DNA of 41,048 bases, from NCBI RefSeq assembly GCF_000236785.1, contig NZ_AGUF01000009.1, positions 1-41,048 on the forward strand, in the 5' to 3' direction. This DNA is from Achromobacter arsenitoxydans SY8 (GTDB taxonomy: Bacteria > Pseudomonadota > Gammaproteobacteria > Burkholderiales > Burkholderiaceae_B). Numbering within the stretch: position 1 is the first letter of the stretch; every line of letters begins with the position of its first letter. This document shows positions 25,820-32,984 of this stretch, piece by piece. The position numbers and the translations under genes are program-made. The notes below the pieces were generated by a model. The model searched no databases and had not been told where the DNA came from. It was given only the letters and a program-made list of their open reading frames with translations.

Positions 25820-26320
25820 CTAAGAGGTTTGACGCTGCTTCAGCAGATTCAGCAGTCCGCCGGCCCGCACCATTTCCAGGAGGAAGCCGGGCACGGTCTC
25901 GCAGTGCAATGCATCGGGCGCCCCGCCCCTGCGGCCGATGCGGCCGGCGACGGGGTCCAGCGTGATGCGTTCGCCTTCGGCCAGCGTCTCTGCCTGCGCG
26001 CAGGTCAGGAGCAGCAGGCCCACATTGAAGGCGTTGCGGAAGTAAAGGCCGTTGAAGGACGGCGCGATCACGGCCGCCACGCCCAGGCGCACCAGCGCCG
26101 CGGCGGCCTGTTCGCGCGACGAACCGATGCCAAAATTGGGCCCGGCCACCAGCACGTCGCCCGGCTGGACCTGCCCGGCGAACTCCGGGCGCACCCGCTG
26201 CAGGCAGTGGCGCGCGATTTCGTCGATGCCGAATTTCATGTAGGCGCCCGGGGCCAGGGCGTCCGTGTCGATGTCCGCCCCCACCCGCCAGACGCGGTGC
26301 GTTGTGGTCTGATCCGTCAT
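25820..26320 (-). CDS. LeuD-like small subunit of an aconitase-family hydratase
   Basis: The swivel-domain subunit of a two-subunit aconitase-family hydro-lyase, 166 aa. It shows the family start VWRVGADIDTDAL, the substrate-binding loop GPNFGIGSSREQA (61-72) and APSFNGLYFRNAFNVGLL. It resembles 3-isopropylmalate, homoaconitate, maleate and dimethylmalate hydratase small subunits. The short, archaeal-type length and the operon context argue against leucine synthesis: there is no leuB or leuA nearby. ATG 26320 overlaps the large-subunit stop in an ATGA. It should form one enzyme with the LeuC-like subunit. Confidence 0.9.
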   Translation of the reverse strand: MTDQTTTHRVWRVGADIDTDALAPGAYMKFGIDEIARHCLQRVRPEFAGQVQPGDVLVAGPNFGIGSSREQAAAALVRLGVAAVIAPSFNGLYFRNAFNVGLLLLTCAQAETLAEGERITLDPVAGRIGRRGGAPDALHCETVPGFLLEMVRAGGLLNLLKQRQTS

Positions 26321-27585
26321 GCCATGAACTCCCGGGGATCGGCGACGCGGCCGGCCACGGCCGACGCCGCGACCGTGTAGGGCGAGGCCAGGTAGACCTG
26401 GGCCGTCTCCGAGCCCATGCGCCCCTTGAAGTTGCGCGCGGTGGTGGAAATGACGCTGGCGCCGTCCGGGATGGACCCGCCGTAGCCCGCACAGGCGCCA
26501 CAGGACGTGGCCAGCACCTGCGCCCCGGCGTCGCGCAGCACCTGCATGACGCCTTCCTGGTCGGCCTGTTCCTGGTCCTGGCGGCTGGCCGGCGCCACCA
26601 TCAGCCGCATGCCGTCCGCCAGGCGGCGCCCGCGCAGCACGCTGGCCGCGGCGCGCAGGTCTTCCAGCTTGGCGCCGGTGCAGGCGCCGATGTAGGCCAC
26701 CTGCACCGGCACGTCCCGGTACTGGTCCACGTCGCGCGCATTGGCCGGGCTGTGCGGCGCGGCCACCTGCGGCGCCAGCGCGGCGGCGTCGAAGTCGTGC
26801 CATTCGGCGTCCGCATCGGGATCGCCCTGCCAGCGCGCAAGATCCAGTTCCGCGGCGACGCCCGCCTGGCGCAGATAGGCCGCGGTGGTCTCGTCCGGGG
26901 CGATCAGGCCCACCTGCGAGCCCAGCTCGGCGCTCATGTTCGACAGCGTCATGCGTTCCTGCATGGACAGCGCGCGCACGGCCTCGCCGCAGAATTCCAC
27001 CGCCTGGTAGCGTCCGCCGTTCATGCCGTAGCGGCCGATCATGTGCAGCATCATGTCCTTGGCGGTGACGCCGTCGGCCAGCCGGCCGCGCCAGCGCATC
27101 ATCAGCGTCTTGGGCACCTTGACCCAGATCTGCCCGGTGACGGCCACGCCCAGCATCTCGGTGCTGCCGATGCCGAACATGTAGGCGCCGAACGCGCCGC
27201 CGGTGGGCGAATGCGAATCGCCGCCCACGCAGAACATGCCCGGCCGGATGTGGCCGTGCTGCGGCACCACCACGTGACAGATGCCCACGGAGTCGTACAC
27301 ATTGGGCAGTTGCTGATCCGACGCCCAGTCGCGCGCGATGCGCACGATGCGGCGCGATTCGTCGTCGGATTCCGGGACATAGTGGTCGATGACCAGCACC
27401 ACCTTGGACGGATCCCACAGCGTGGCGCCCAGTTCCTGCAGCATGGGCTGCAGCCGGCGCGGGCCGCTGGAATCGTGGAACATCGCCAAGTCGACCGCAC
27501 AGGTCACGATTTCGCCCTCGGCCACCGCCTCGCGCCCGCAGGCGGCGGCGATCAGCTTCTGGGCCAGGGTTTGAGGCTGGGTCAT
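26317..27585 (-). CDS. LeuC-like large subunit of an aconitase-family hydratase
   Basis: The iron-sulfur subunit of the hydro-lyase, 422 aa. The 4Fe-4S ligands are Cys 302 (IGACTGAK) and Cys 362 and Cys 365 (TSCGACAGYGG). CVGGDSHSPTGGAFGAYMFGIGSTEM (119-144) is the conserved core. It belongs to the short LeuC/homoaconitase-type large subunits, which include maleate hydratase and the 2,3-dimethylmalate dehydratase of nicotinate fermentation. It would add water to, or remove it from, an alkyl-substituted maleate or malate. It starts two bases after the livF stop, tying the enzyme genes to the transporter. Calling it leuC would mislead. Confidence 0.9.
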   Translation of the reverse strand: MTQPQTLAQKLIAAACGREAVAEGEIVTCAVDLAMFHDSSGPRRLQPMLQELGATLWDPSKVVLVIDHYVPESDDESRRIVRIARDWASDQQLPNVYDSVGICHVVVPQHGHIRPGMFCVGGDSHSPTGGAFGAYMFGIGSTEMLGVAVTGQIWVKVPKTLMMRWRGRLADGVTAKDMMLHMIGRYGMNGGRYQAVEFCGEAVRALSMQERMTLSNMSAELGSQVGLIAPDETTAAYLRQAGVAAELDLARWQGDPDADAEWHDFDAAALAPQVAAPHSPANARDVDQYRDVPVQVAYIGACTGAKLEDLRAAASVLRGRRLADGMRLMVAPASRQDQEQADQEGVMQVLRDAGAQVLATSCGACAGYGGSIPDGASVISTTARNFKGRMGSETAQVYLASPYTVAASAVAGRVADPREFMA

Positions 27586-27587
27586 GA

Positions 27588-28298
27588 TTACATCCCCAGA
27601 TAGGCGCGACGGACGTCGTCGCTGGCCATCAGGTCCGCGCAGGCGCCGCTGTAGCGCACCGCGCCGTTCTCCAGCACATAGGCGCGCTGTCCCGCTTCCA
27701 GGGACTGGCCCACGTTCTGCTCGACCAGCAGGATCGCCAGCCCGTCGGCATGCAGCCGCCGGATCAGCCCGAACAGTTCTTCCACCATCAGCGGCGACAG
27801 GCCCAGAGAAGGCTCGTCCAGGATCAGCAGGCGCGGCTCGGCCATGAGGCCGCGGCCGATCGCCAGCATCTGCTGTTCGCCGCCGGACATGGTGCCGGCA
27901 AGCTGCTCCAGGCGTTCGCGCAGCCGCGGAAAGATGTCGAGCACCTTGTCCAGGTTGGCCGCGCGGCGCTCGCGCGCCCGGGTGAAAGAGCCTAGCTCCA
28001 GGTTCTCGCGCACGCTCAGGTTGGGGAAGATGCGGCGGCCTTCCGGCACCTGGATCAGGCCGGCCTGCACCACCTGGCGGTAGTGGCGGCCGGTCAGGTC
28101 CTGGCCCTCGAAGCGCACCGAGCCGCCCCACGGCCGGTACAGTCCGCACACCGTGTTGTTCAGGGTGGACTTGCCCGCGCCGTTGCTGCCCAGCAGCACC
28201 ACGATTTCGCCCGCGCCGACCTCCAGGTCGACGCCGCGCAGTACTTCCATGCGCCCGTAGCCCGCCCGCAGGCCCTTGACCTCCAGCAGCGCGCTCAT
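27588..28298 (-). CDS. livF: Branched-chain-type ABC transporter ATPase LivF
   Basis: The second ATPase of a HAAT-family importer, 236 aa. Walker A is GSNGAGKST (37-45), the signature is MSGGEQQMLAIGRGLM, and Walker B is LLILDEPSLGLSP. VPEGRRIFPNLSVRENLELG is a LivF hallmark. The ATG at 28298 overlaps the livG stop by four bases; a longer open frame upstream is rejected. The family imports amino acids, amides, urea or aromatic acids, so the symbol marks the family and not leucine specificity. Confidence 0.94.
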   Translation of the reverse strand: MSALLEVKGLRAGYGRMEVLRGVDLEVGAGEIVVLLGSNGAGKSTLNNTVCGLYRPWGGSVRFEGQDLTGRHYRQVVQAGLIQVPEGRRIFPNLSVRENLELGSFTRARERRAANLDKVLDIFPRLRERLEQLAGTMSGGEQQMLAIGRGLMAEPRLLILDEPSLGLSPLMVEELFGLIRRLHADGLAILLVEQNVGQSLEAGQRAYVLENGAVRYSGACADLMASDDVRRAYLGM

Positions 28299-29050
28299 GC
28301 CCGCGCTCCCTGGGCGGCCAGGCGGGCCGCCGCGCCGTGGCCCAGGTAGGCCTCGACCACCTGCGGGTCGCGCGTGACTTCGCCGGGCGTGCCCGATGCG
28401 ATCAAGCGCCCCTGCGCCAGCACCCACACGTGCTCGGCCAGGCTCATCACGGCCCGCATCACGTGTTCGATCATCAGTACGGTGACGCCATCGTCCACCA
28501 GCTTTTTCACCACCGGAATCATCTCGTCGATCTCACTGGGGTTGAGCCCCGCCAGCACCTCGTCCAGCAGCAGCAGGCGCGGCCGCGTCGCCAGCGCGCG
28601 CGCCAGTTCCAGGCGCTTGCGCCCGGCCACGGTCAGGTCCGCCGCCGGCTTGTCCAGCGAGGCCTGCAGGTTGACGCGCGCGGCCACGGCCTCGGCGGCG
28701 GCCAGCGCCTCTTCCCGGTCCGCAATGCGCAGATGCGCACCCACGGCGATGTTCTGGCGCACCGTCTGCGCGCCGAAAGGCTGCACGATCTGGAAAGTGC
28801 GGGTCAGGCCGAGGCGCGCGGATTCGTGCGGCGCGCGGCCGGTAATGTCCTGGCCGGCGAATTGCACGGAACCGGATCCGGGCTTGAGAAAGCCGGACAG
28901 CAGCCCGAACAGCGTCGTCTTGCCGGCGCCGTTGGGGCCGACCAGCGCGGTCAGGGAACCTTGCGGCACGTCCAGGCTGACGTCCTGCACGGCCTTCAGG
29001 CCGCCGAAGGTGATGGACAGATTGCGCGCTTGCAGCAGGATGTCAGACAC
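28295..29050 (-). CDS. livG: Branched-chain-type ABC transporter ATPase LivG
   Basis: The first ATPase of the importer, 251 aa. Walker A is GPNGAGKTT (38-46). Walker B reads LLLLDEVLAGLNPSE, with the LivG-type AGLNPxE ending. The signature is degenerate, LTVAGRKRLELARAL in place of LSGGQ, which also occurs in other LivG proteins. The start codon is GTG at 29050 and lies inside the last eight bases of livM, so translation is coupled. It pairs with LivF under the LivHM permease. Confidence 0.93.
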   Translation of the reverse strand: MSDILLQARNLSITFGGLKAVQDVSLDVPQGSLTALVGPNGAGKTTLFGLLSGFLKPGSGSVQFAGQDITGRAPHESARLGLTRTFQIVQPFGAQTVRQNIAVGAHLRIADREEALAAAEAVAARVNLQASLDKPAADLTVAGRKRLELARALATRPRLLLLDEVLAGLNPSEIDEMIPVVKKLVDDGVTVLMIEHVMRAVMSLAEHVWVLAQGRLIASGTPGEVTRDPQVVEAYLGHGAAARLAAQGARA

Positions 29051-30014
29051 GGGCGCGCTCCTTGATGCCGAACAGGCGGCCCAGCGCCTGGCCGGAACCG
29101 GTGATGCCTCGCGGCAGGAACATGACGATCACGATCAGCACCATGCCGTAGATCACCATGCTGATGCCCGGCAGCTCTCCGAACAGGTTGCGGGTCAGGT
29201 CGGCCAGCGCATGCAGCGTCACCGCGCCCAGCAGCGGCCCCCACAGGGTGCCCATGCCGCCGACGATGGCGCCCACCAGGGCCTCCACCGACACGGCCGA
29301 ACCGAAAGCGATGCCCGGATCAATGTATTGGAAGACCTGCACGTAGAAGGCCCCGGCCGCGCTCATGAAGGCCGCGGACAGCGCAATGCCGCCCAGCTTC
29401 ACGCGCAGCGGGTTCACGCCGATGGCGCGCGCCGCGTCTTCGTTGTCGCGCACCGCCTGCAGATAGGCGCCGAAGCGCGAATGGCGCAGCCAGGCGGTCA
29501 CCAGCAGGGCCAGCAACACGAAGCCCAGCAGCAGGTAGATGTAGCCGCGGCGCGAGCCGAACTGCATGTTGGCCACGCCCTCTTGCAGCGGCACCATCAG
29601 CCCCACCCCGCCGCCCGTAAAGGACACGGACAGCGCCAGGATGCGGAACACTTCGGCGAAGGCCAGCGTGACCAGCGCGAAGTACGAGCCCTTGAGCCCG
29701 TAGCGGAAGGTCAGCGCGCCCACCCCCACGCCGGCCAGCGCGCCCAGGGCGATGGCCATGGGCAGCACCGCCCACGGATTCATGCCCAGGTTCAACTGGC
29801 CCAGCGCCTGCGCGTAGGCGCCCACGCCGAAGAACAGCGCATGCCCGAAAGAAAGTTGGCCGCCGTATCCGCCGAGGATGTTCCAGGCCTGCGACAGCAG
29901 GGCCGCGTACAGCGACATCATCGCGAAGGTCAGCAGCACGCCCGACTGGACGAACGCGGCGAAGGCGGCCAGGGCCACGCCGAACAGCGCGATTGCGCAA
30001 AGATCCCTTTTCAT
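29043..30014 (-). CDS. livM: Branched-chain-type ABC transporter permease LivM
   Basis: An inner-membrane permease of 323 aa with about eight to ten hydrophobic segments. Family blocks are AWNILGGYGGQLSFGHALFFGVGAYAQA, FYVQVFQYIDPGIAFGSAVSVEALVGAIVGGMGTLWGP and the C-terminal MFLPRGITGSGQ. It starts two bases after the livH stop and overlaps the livG start by eight bases. It forms the channel with LivH. Confidence 0.94.
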   Translation of the reverse strand: MKRDLCAIALFGVALAAFAAFVQSGVLLTFAMMSLYAALLSQAWNILGGYGGQLSFGHALFFGVGAYAQALGQLNLGMNPWAVLPMAIALGALAGVGVGALTFRYGLKGSYFALVTLAFAEVFRILALSVSFTGGGVGLMVPLQEGVANMQFGSRRGYIYLLLGFVLLALLVTAWLRHSRFGAYLQAVRDNEDAARAIGVNPLRVKLGGIALSAAFMSAAGAFYVQVFQYIDPGIAFGSAVSVEALVGAIVGGMGTLWGPLLGAVTLHALADLTRNLFGELPGISMVIYGMVLIVIVMFLPRGITGSGQALGRLFGIKERARV

Positions 30015-30016
30015 GC

Positions 30017-30889
30017 TCAGCCCCTCGCCCCGAACAGCCCCTGCGGGCGAAACAGCAGCACCGCGATGAAGATCGCGAAAATGCCCATCTGGCCCAGCGA
30101 GTCGCCCAGGAACAGGCCCCCGATGGACTCCACCACGCCGATCAGCAGTCCGCCCGCCAGCGCCCCCACAAAGCTGCCCATGCCGCCCAGCACCACGATG
30201 GTGAAGGCCACCAGCACGAAGCCGCTGCCCACCTGCGGATTGACGTAATAGGCGGGCAGCAGGAAGCAGGCCGCCGCGCCCAGGCAGGCCATGCCGATGC
30301 CGAAGGAAAGGGCGTAGACCTTTTCGACGTCGATGCCCATGAGCTTGGCGCCCTGCTTTTCGCGCGCCACCGCCCGGATTGCGCGGCCCAGGTCGGTGCT
30401 GCGGATGATCCAGAACAGCACGGCCGCCACGGCCAATGCGCCGCAGAACGCGATGACCTTGGGCAGCGCGATCATGGCGGGTCCGATTTCCACCGTGGAC
30501 AGGGTGTAGGCGGTGTCGATGCTGCGCGTGTCCGACTTGAACCAGACCAGGGCCAGGTTCTCCAGCACGATCGCCAGGCCCAGCGTCACCAGCAGGATGT
30601 TCTCGTCCTTGCCGTGGCTGGCGCGGTTGATGACGAACCGCTGCAGCGCATAGCCCAGCGCGAACATCCCCGGCACCACCAGCGGCAAGGCGGCGTAGGG
30701 GTCGATTCCCAGCCGGTCCTTGAGCAGATAGACGGCGTACAGCGCCACCATGAGCGCCGCCCCATGGGCGAAGTTGATGATGTGCAGCACCCCGTAGATC
30801 AGGGTCAGGCCCAGGGCGATGAGCGCGTACACCGCGCCCGTCGTCAGGCCGTTCAGCACCGAGGAAAAGAGGATGGCGGGATCCAGCAT
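30017..30889 (-). CDS. livH: Branched-chain-type ABC transporter permease LivH
   Basis: An inner-membrane permease of 290 aa with about eight hydrophobic segments. It opens NGLTTGAVYALIALGLTLIYGVLHIINFAHGA, the standard LivH N-terminus, and carries the coupling-helix region DLGRAIRAVAREKQGAKLMGID. VLGGMGSFVGALAGGLLIGVVES near the end is also typical. It starts eight bases after the binding-protein stop. Confidence 0.94.
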   Translation of the reverse strand: MLDPAILFSSVLNGLTTGAVYALIALGLTLIYGVLHIINFAHGAALMVALYAVYLLKDRLGIDPYAALPLVVPGMFALGYALQRFVINRASHGKDENILLVTLGLAIVLENLALVWFKSDTRSIDTAYTLSTVEIGPAMIALPKVIAFCGALAVAAVLFWIIRSTDLGRAIRAVAREKQGAKLMGIDVEKVYALSFGIGMACLGAAACFLLPAYYVNPQVGSGFVLVAFTIVVLGGMGSFVGALAGGLLIGVVESIGGLFLGDSLGQMGIFAIFIAVLLFRPQGLFGARG

Positions 30890-30897
30890 GCGTCTGC

Positions 30898-32103
30898 TCA
30901 GGCCTTCAGCGGAAAGACGGCGTCGGCCTGGCGGTAGTCCGCCGGGAAGATCACCTTGATGTCGCCGCCGATCACCTGCGTCAGCAGGGGCTGGGCGCCG
31001 GTGTTCTGGCCGTTGACGAACTTGGTCGGGCCATAGGGCATCACGTTGTCCTGGAAGGTGCTGGCGGCCAGGGCGTCGATGATCGCGGCGCGGTCCGCGG
31101 ACTTGGCGCGTTCCAGCGCGTCGGCCAGCAGCAGCATCGAGGTGTAGGTCATGAAGACCTCGTAGCTGAAGTACGCGCCCTTCTCTTCCACGCGGGCCTT
31201 CAGGGGCGCCACGCGCGCGTCCTTGGGGTTGAACCAGTGGTTGCAGTCGATGATGCCGTTGGCGATGTCCGGGAATTCCTTCAGGAACTTGTAGCTGGAC
31301 GCCGCGCCGCCCAGGACCGAGTAGATGGCCTTGGGCTGCACCTTCTGCTGCTTCATGGCGCGCAGCAGCAGGGCGTATTCGTTGTAGTAGTTGGCCGGGA
31401 TCACGATGTCGGGATTCACCGACTTCATGCGCAGCACGATGTTGTTGAAGTCGCGGGTGGGATTGGGGTGCTTGACCACTTCCTTCACTTCGAAGCCGTG
31501 CTCGGGCAGCGACTTGGACAGCAGCGCCGCCGTGCCCGTGCCGAACAGCGAGTCCTCGTGCACGATCATCACGGTCTTGGCAGGCTTGCCGGCCGCGGCG
31601 TTCAGGGCCGCCAGGTCCAGGATCGCGCGTTCGCTACAGGCGCGGTAGCCCGGGCCGAAACGGAAGGTGTTCTTCAGGCCGCGCTCGACGATCTGGTCGG
31701 CCACGCCCACGTCCACCACGTGCGGCAGGTTGTACTTGGCCGCGGTCTGTGTCGTGGCCAGGCAGATCGCCGACGCGTAGGCGCCCACGATGGCCGCCAC
31801 GCCCGCCTCGTTCATCTTTTCCACTTCCGCCGAGCCGGCTTCCGGGCGCGACTGCGCATCGCCCAGCACGGCCTGCAGCGGCGCGCCGCCCAGCGACTTG
31901 ATGCCGCCGGCCTTGTTGATGTCTTCGATGGCCAGCAGCGCGCCCAGGCGGCATTGCTGGCCCGAATAGGCCAGCGCCCCGGTCACGGGATGCAGCACCC
32001 CGACCTTGATGGGCGCGGCGCCCTGGGAGCGGGCCACCCACGGCGCGGAAACCAGGGCGGCTGCGGCGGCGGATTGATAGAGGAAAGTGCGGCGCGAATT
32101 CAT
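30898..32103 (-). CDS. ABC transporter substrate-binding protein, Tat-exported
   Basis: A periplasmic Leu/Ile/Val-type binding protein (Peripla_BP_6 fold), 401 aa. The signal MNSRRTFLYQSAAAAALVSAPWVARSQGA contains the twin-arginine motif SRRTFL, so it is probably exported folded by Tat. The mature protein starts IKVGVLHPVTGALAYSGQQCRLGALLAIEDINKAGGI. HEDSLFGTGTA and PANYYNEYALLLRAMKQQ lie in the ligand-binding lobes. Related proteins often bind amides, urea or aromatic acids as well as amino acids. ATG 32103 has GGAGAG upstream; a TTG at 32127 overlapping the GntR stop is less likely. It is the second operon gene. Confidence 0.93.
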   Translation of the reverse strand: MNSRRTFLYQSAAAAALVSAPWVARSQGAAPIKVGVLHPVTGALAYSGQQCRLGALLAIEDINKAGGIKSLGGAPLQAVLGDAQSRPEAGSAEVEKMNEAGVAAIVGAYASAICLATTQTAAKYNLPHVVDVGVADQIVERGLKNTFRFGPGYRACSERAILDLAALNAAAGKPAKTVMIVHEDSLFGTGTAALLSKSLPEHGFEVKEVVKHPNPTRDFNNIVLRMKSVNPDIVIPANYYNEYALLLRAMKQQKVQPKAIYSVLGGAASSYKFLKEFPDIANGIIDCNHWFNPKDARVAPLKARVEEKGAYFSYEVFMTYTSMLLLADALERAKSADRAAIIDALAASTFQDNVMPYGPTKFVNGQNTGAQPLLTQVIGGDIKVIFPADYRQADAVFPLKA

Positions 32104-32123
32104 GGGTGTTCTCTCCGGAGGGT

Positions 32124-32921
32124 TCAATGAAATTGGGCCGACAGCTCTTCGCTGACCCAGACCTTGGCGTCGATGCTGCCGACGCGCGATAGCTGCAACT
32201 GATATTGGTAGCGGTCGGGCCGGTACAGGCCCTGCAGCAACTGAACGGGCCGGTCGTCGACGTCGCGCACCAGGCGCGTCACCGCCAGCAGCGCCGACCC
32301 CACTGCGACGTCCAGGTGGCGCGCCACCTGCGCATCGGCCAGGCGCGCCGAAATGGTTTGCGTGGCGCCGCCGAACTCCACGCCGGCCGCTTCCAGCAGC
32401 ATCAGCAGCGGCTCGCGTTCGAGGTCTTCACGCGTGAAATCGGCCACGGATTGCGGCACGTAGGTGGTGATGTGGGAAAGCGGCCCGGCCTCGGTGCTGC
32501 GCACGCGCAGGCTCTTGTGGACGGGCGTGCCGGACGGGATGCGCAACGCTTCGGCCACGGCCGGCGGCGCGAACACGAGCGTGCTGTCCAGCACCTGCAC
32601 TGACGTGCGCAGGCCCATGTTGACGATGTTCTCAAGCAGGCCGGTCAGGTGGGCCTTCTGCTGGGCGGTGGGTGCGGGCGCCGCGGGCGTGCCGGGCGCG
32701 CCGCGCAAGGGCCAGGTGCCCAGCCCGGGGCGGCGCGACACCAGGCCATCGGCCACCAGCATTTCCATCGCCTTGCGGATGGTGATGCGGGCCACGTCGA
32801 ACTGGTCCGCCAGCGCGTGTTCGCCGGGCACGCCGTCCTGGTCGAAGCGCCCCTCCTGCAGCTGCTCGCGCAGGACGAGGTAGATCTGGTGGTATTTCGG
32901 AAGTGGTAATGAGGTTCCCAT
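32124..32921 (-). CDS. GntR/HutC-family transcriptional regulator
   Basis: A regulator of 265 aa. The N-terminal winged helix (about 8-72) has YHQIYLVLREQLQEG, PGEHALADQFDVARITIRKAMEMLVADGLVSRRPGLGTW. A UTRA ligand domain (about 100-250) has PVHKSLRVRSTEAGPLSHITTYVP and a C-terminal LLQGLYRPDRYQYQLQLSR. UTRA regulators usually repress a catabolic operon and are released by a pathway compound. This is the first gene of the operon. Its start codon lies inside a candidate operator and almost at the predicted transcription start, pointing to autoregulation and a leaderless mRNA. No Shine-Dalgarno is seen. Confidence 0.93.
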   Translation of the reverse strand: MGTSLPLPKYHQIYLVLREQLQEGRFDQDGVPGEHALADQFDVARITIRKAMEMLVADGLVSRRPGLGTWPLRGAPGTPAAPAPTAQQKAHLTGLLENIVNMGLRTSVQVLDSTLVFAPPAVAEALRIPSGTPVHKSLRVRSTEAGPLSHITTYVPQSVADFTREDLEREPLLMLLEAAGVEFGGATQTISARLADAQVARHLDVAVGSALLAVTRLVRDVDDRPVQLLQGLYRPDRYQYQLQLSRVGSIDAKVWVSEELSAQFH

Positions 32922-32930
32922 GACGGGAAC
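32914..32930. promoter_or_regulatory. Candidate GntR operator over the start codon
   Basis: GTTCCC (32914-32919) and GGGAAC (32925-32930) form a perfect inverted repeat with a 5-base spacer. It covers the regulator's ATG and touches the candidate -10 box, a natural autorepressor position. Confidence 0.6.
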
Positions 32931-32958
32931 TCTAGGGGGTGTCCTAATGTACCGTCAA
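32929..32958 (-). promoter_or_regulatory. Candidate promoter of the 13-gene catabolic operon
   Basis: TTGACG (32958-32953) and TAGAGT (32934-32929) on the minus strand are 18 bp apart. Transcription would begin near 32922, next to the GntR ATG at 32921, so the transcript may be leaderless. Confidence 0.5.
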
Positions 32959-32984
32959 TGGAACAAATGGCGTAGCGGGTTGTT

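Noticed and set aside
25820-27585. leuC and leuD of leucine synthesis
   Set aside because: No leuA or leuB is nearby, the subunits are of the short homoaconitase type, and they are embedded in a catabolic operon with a transporter.
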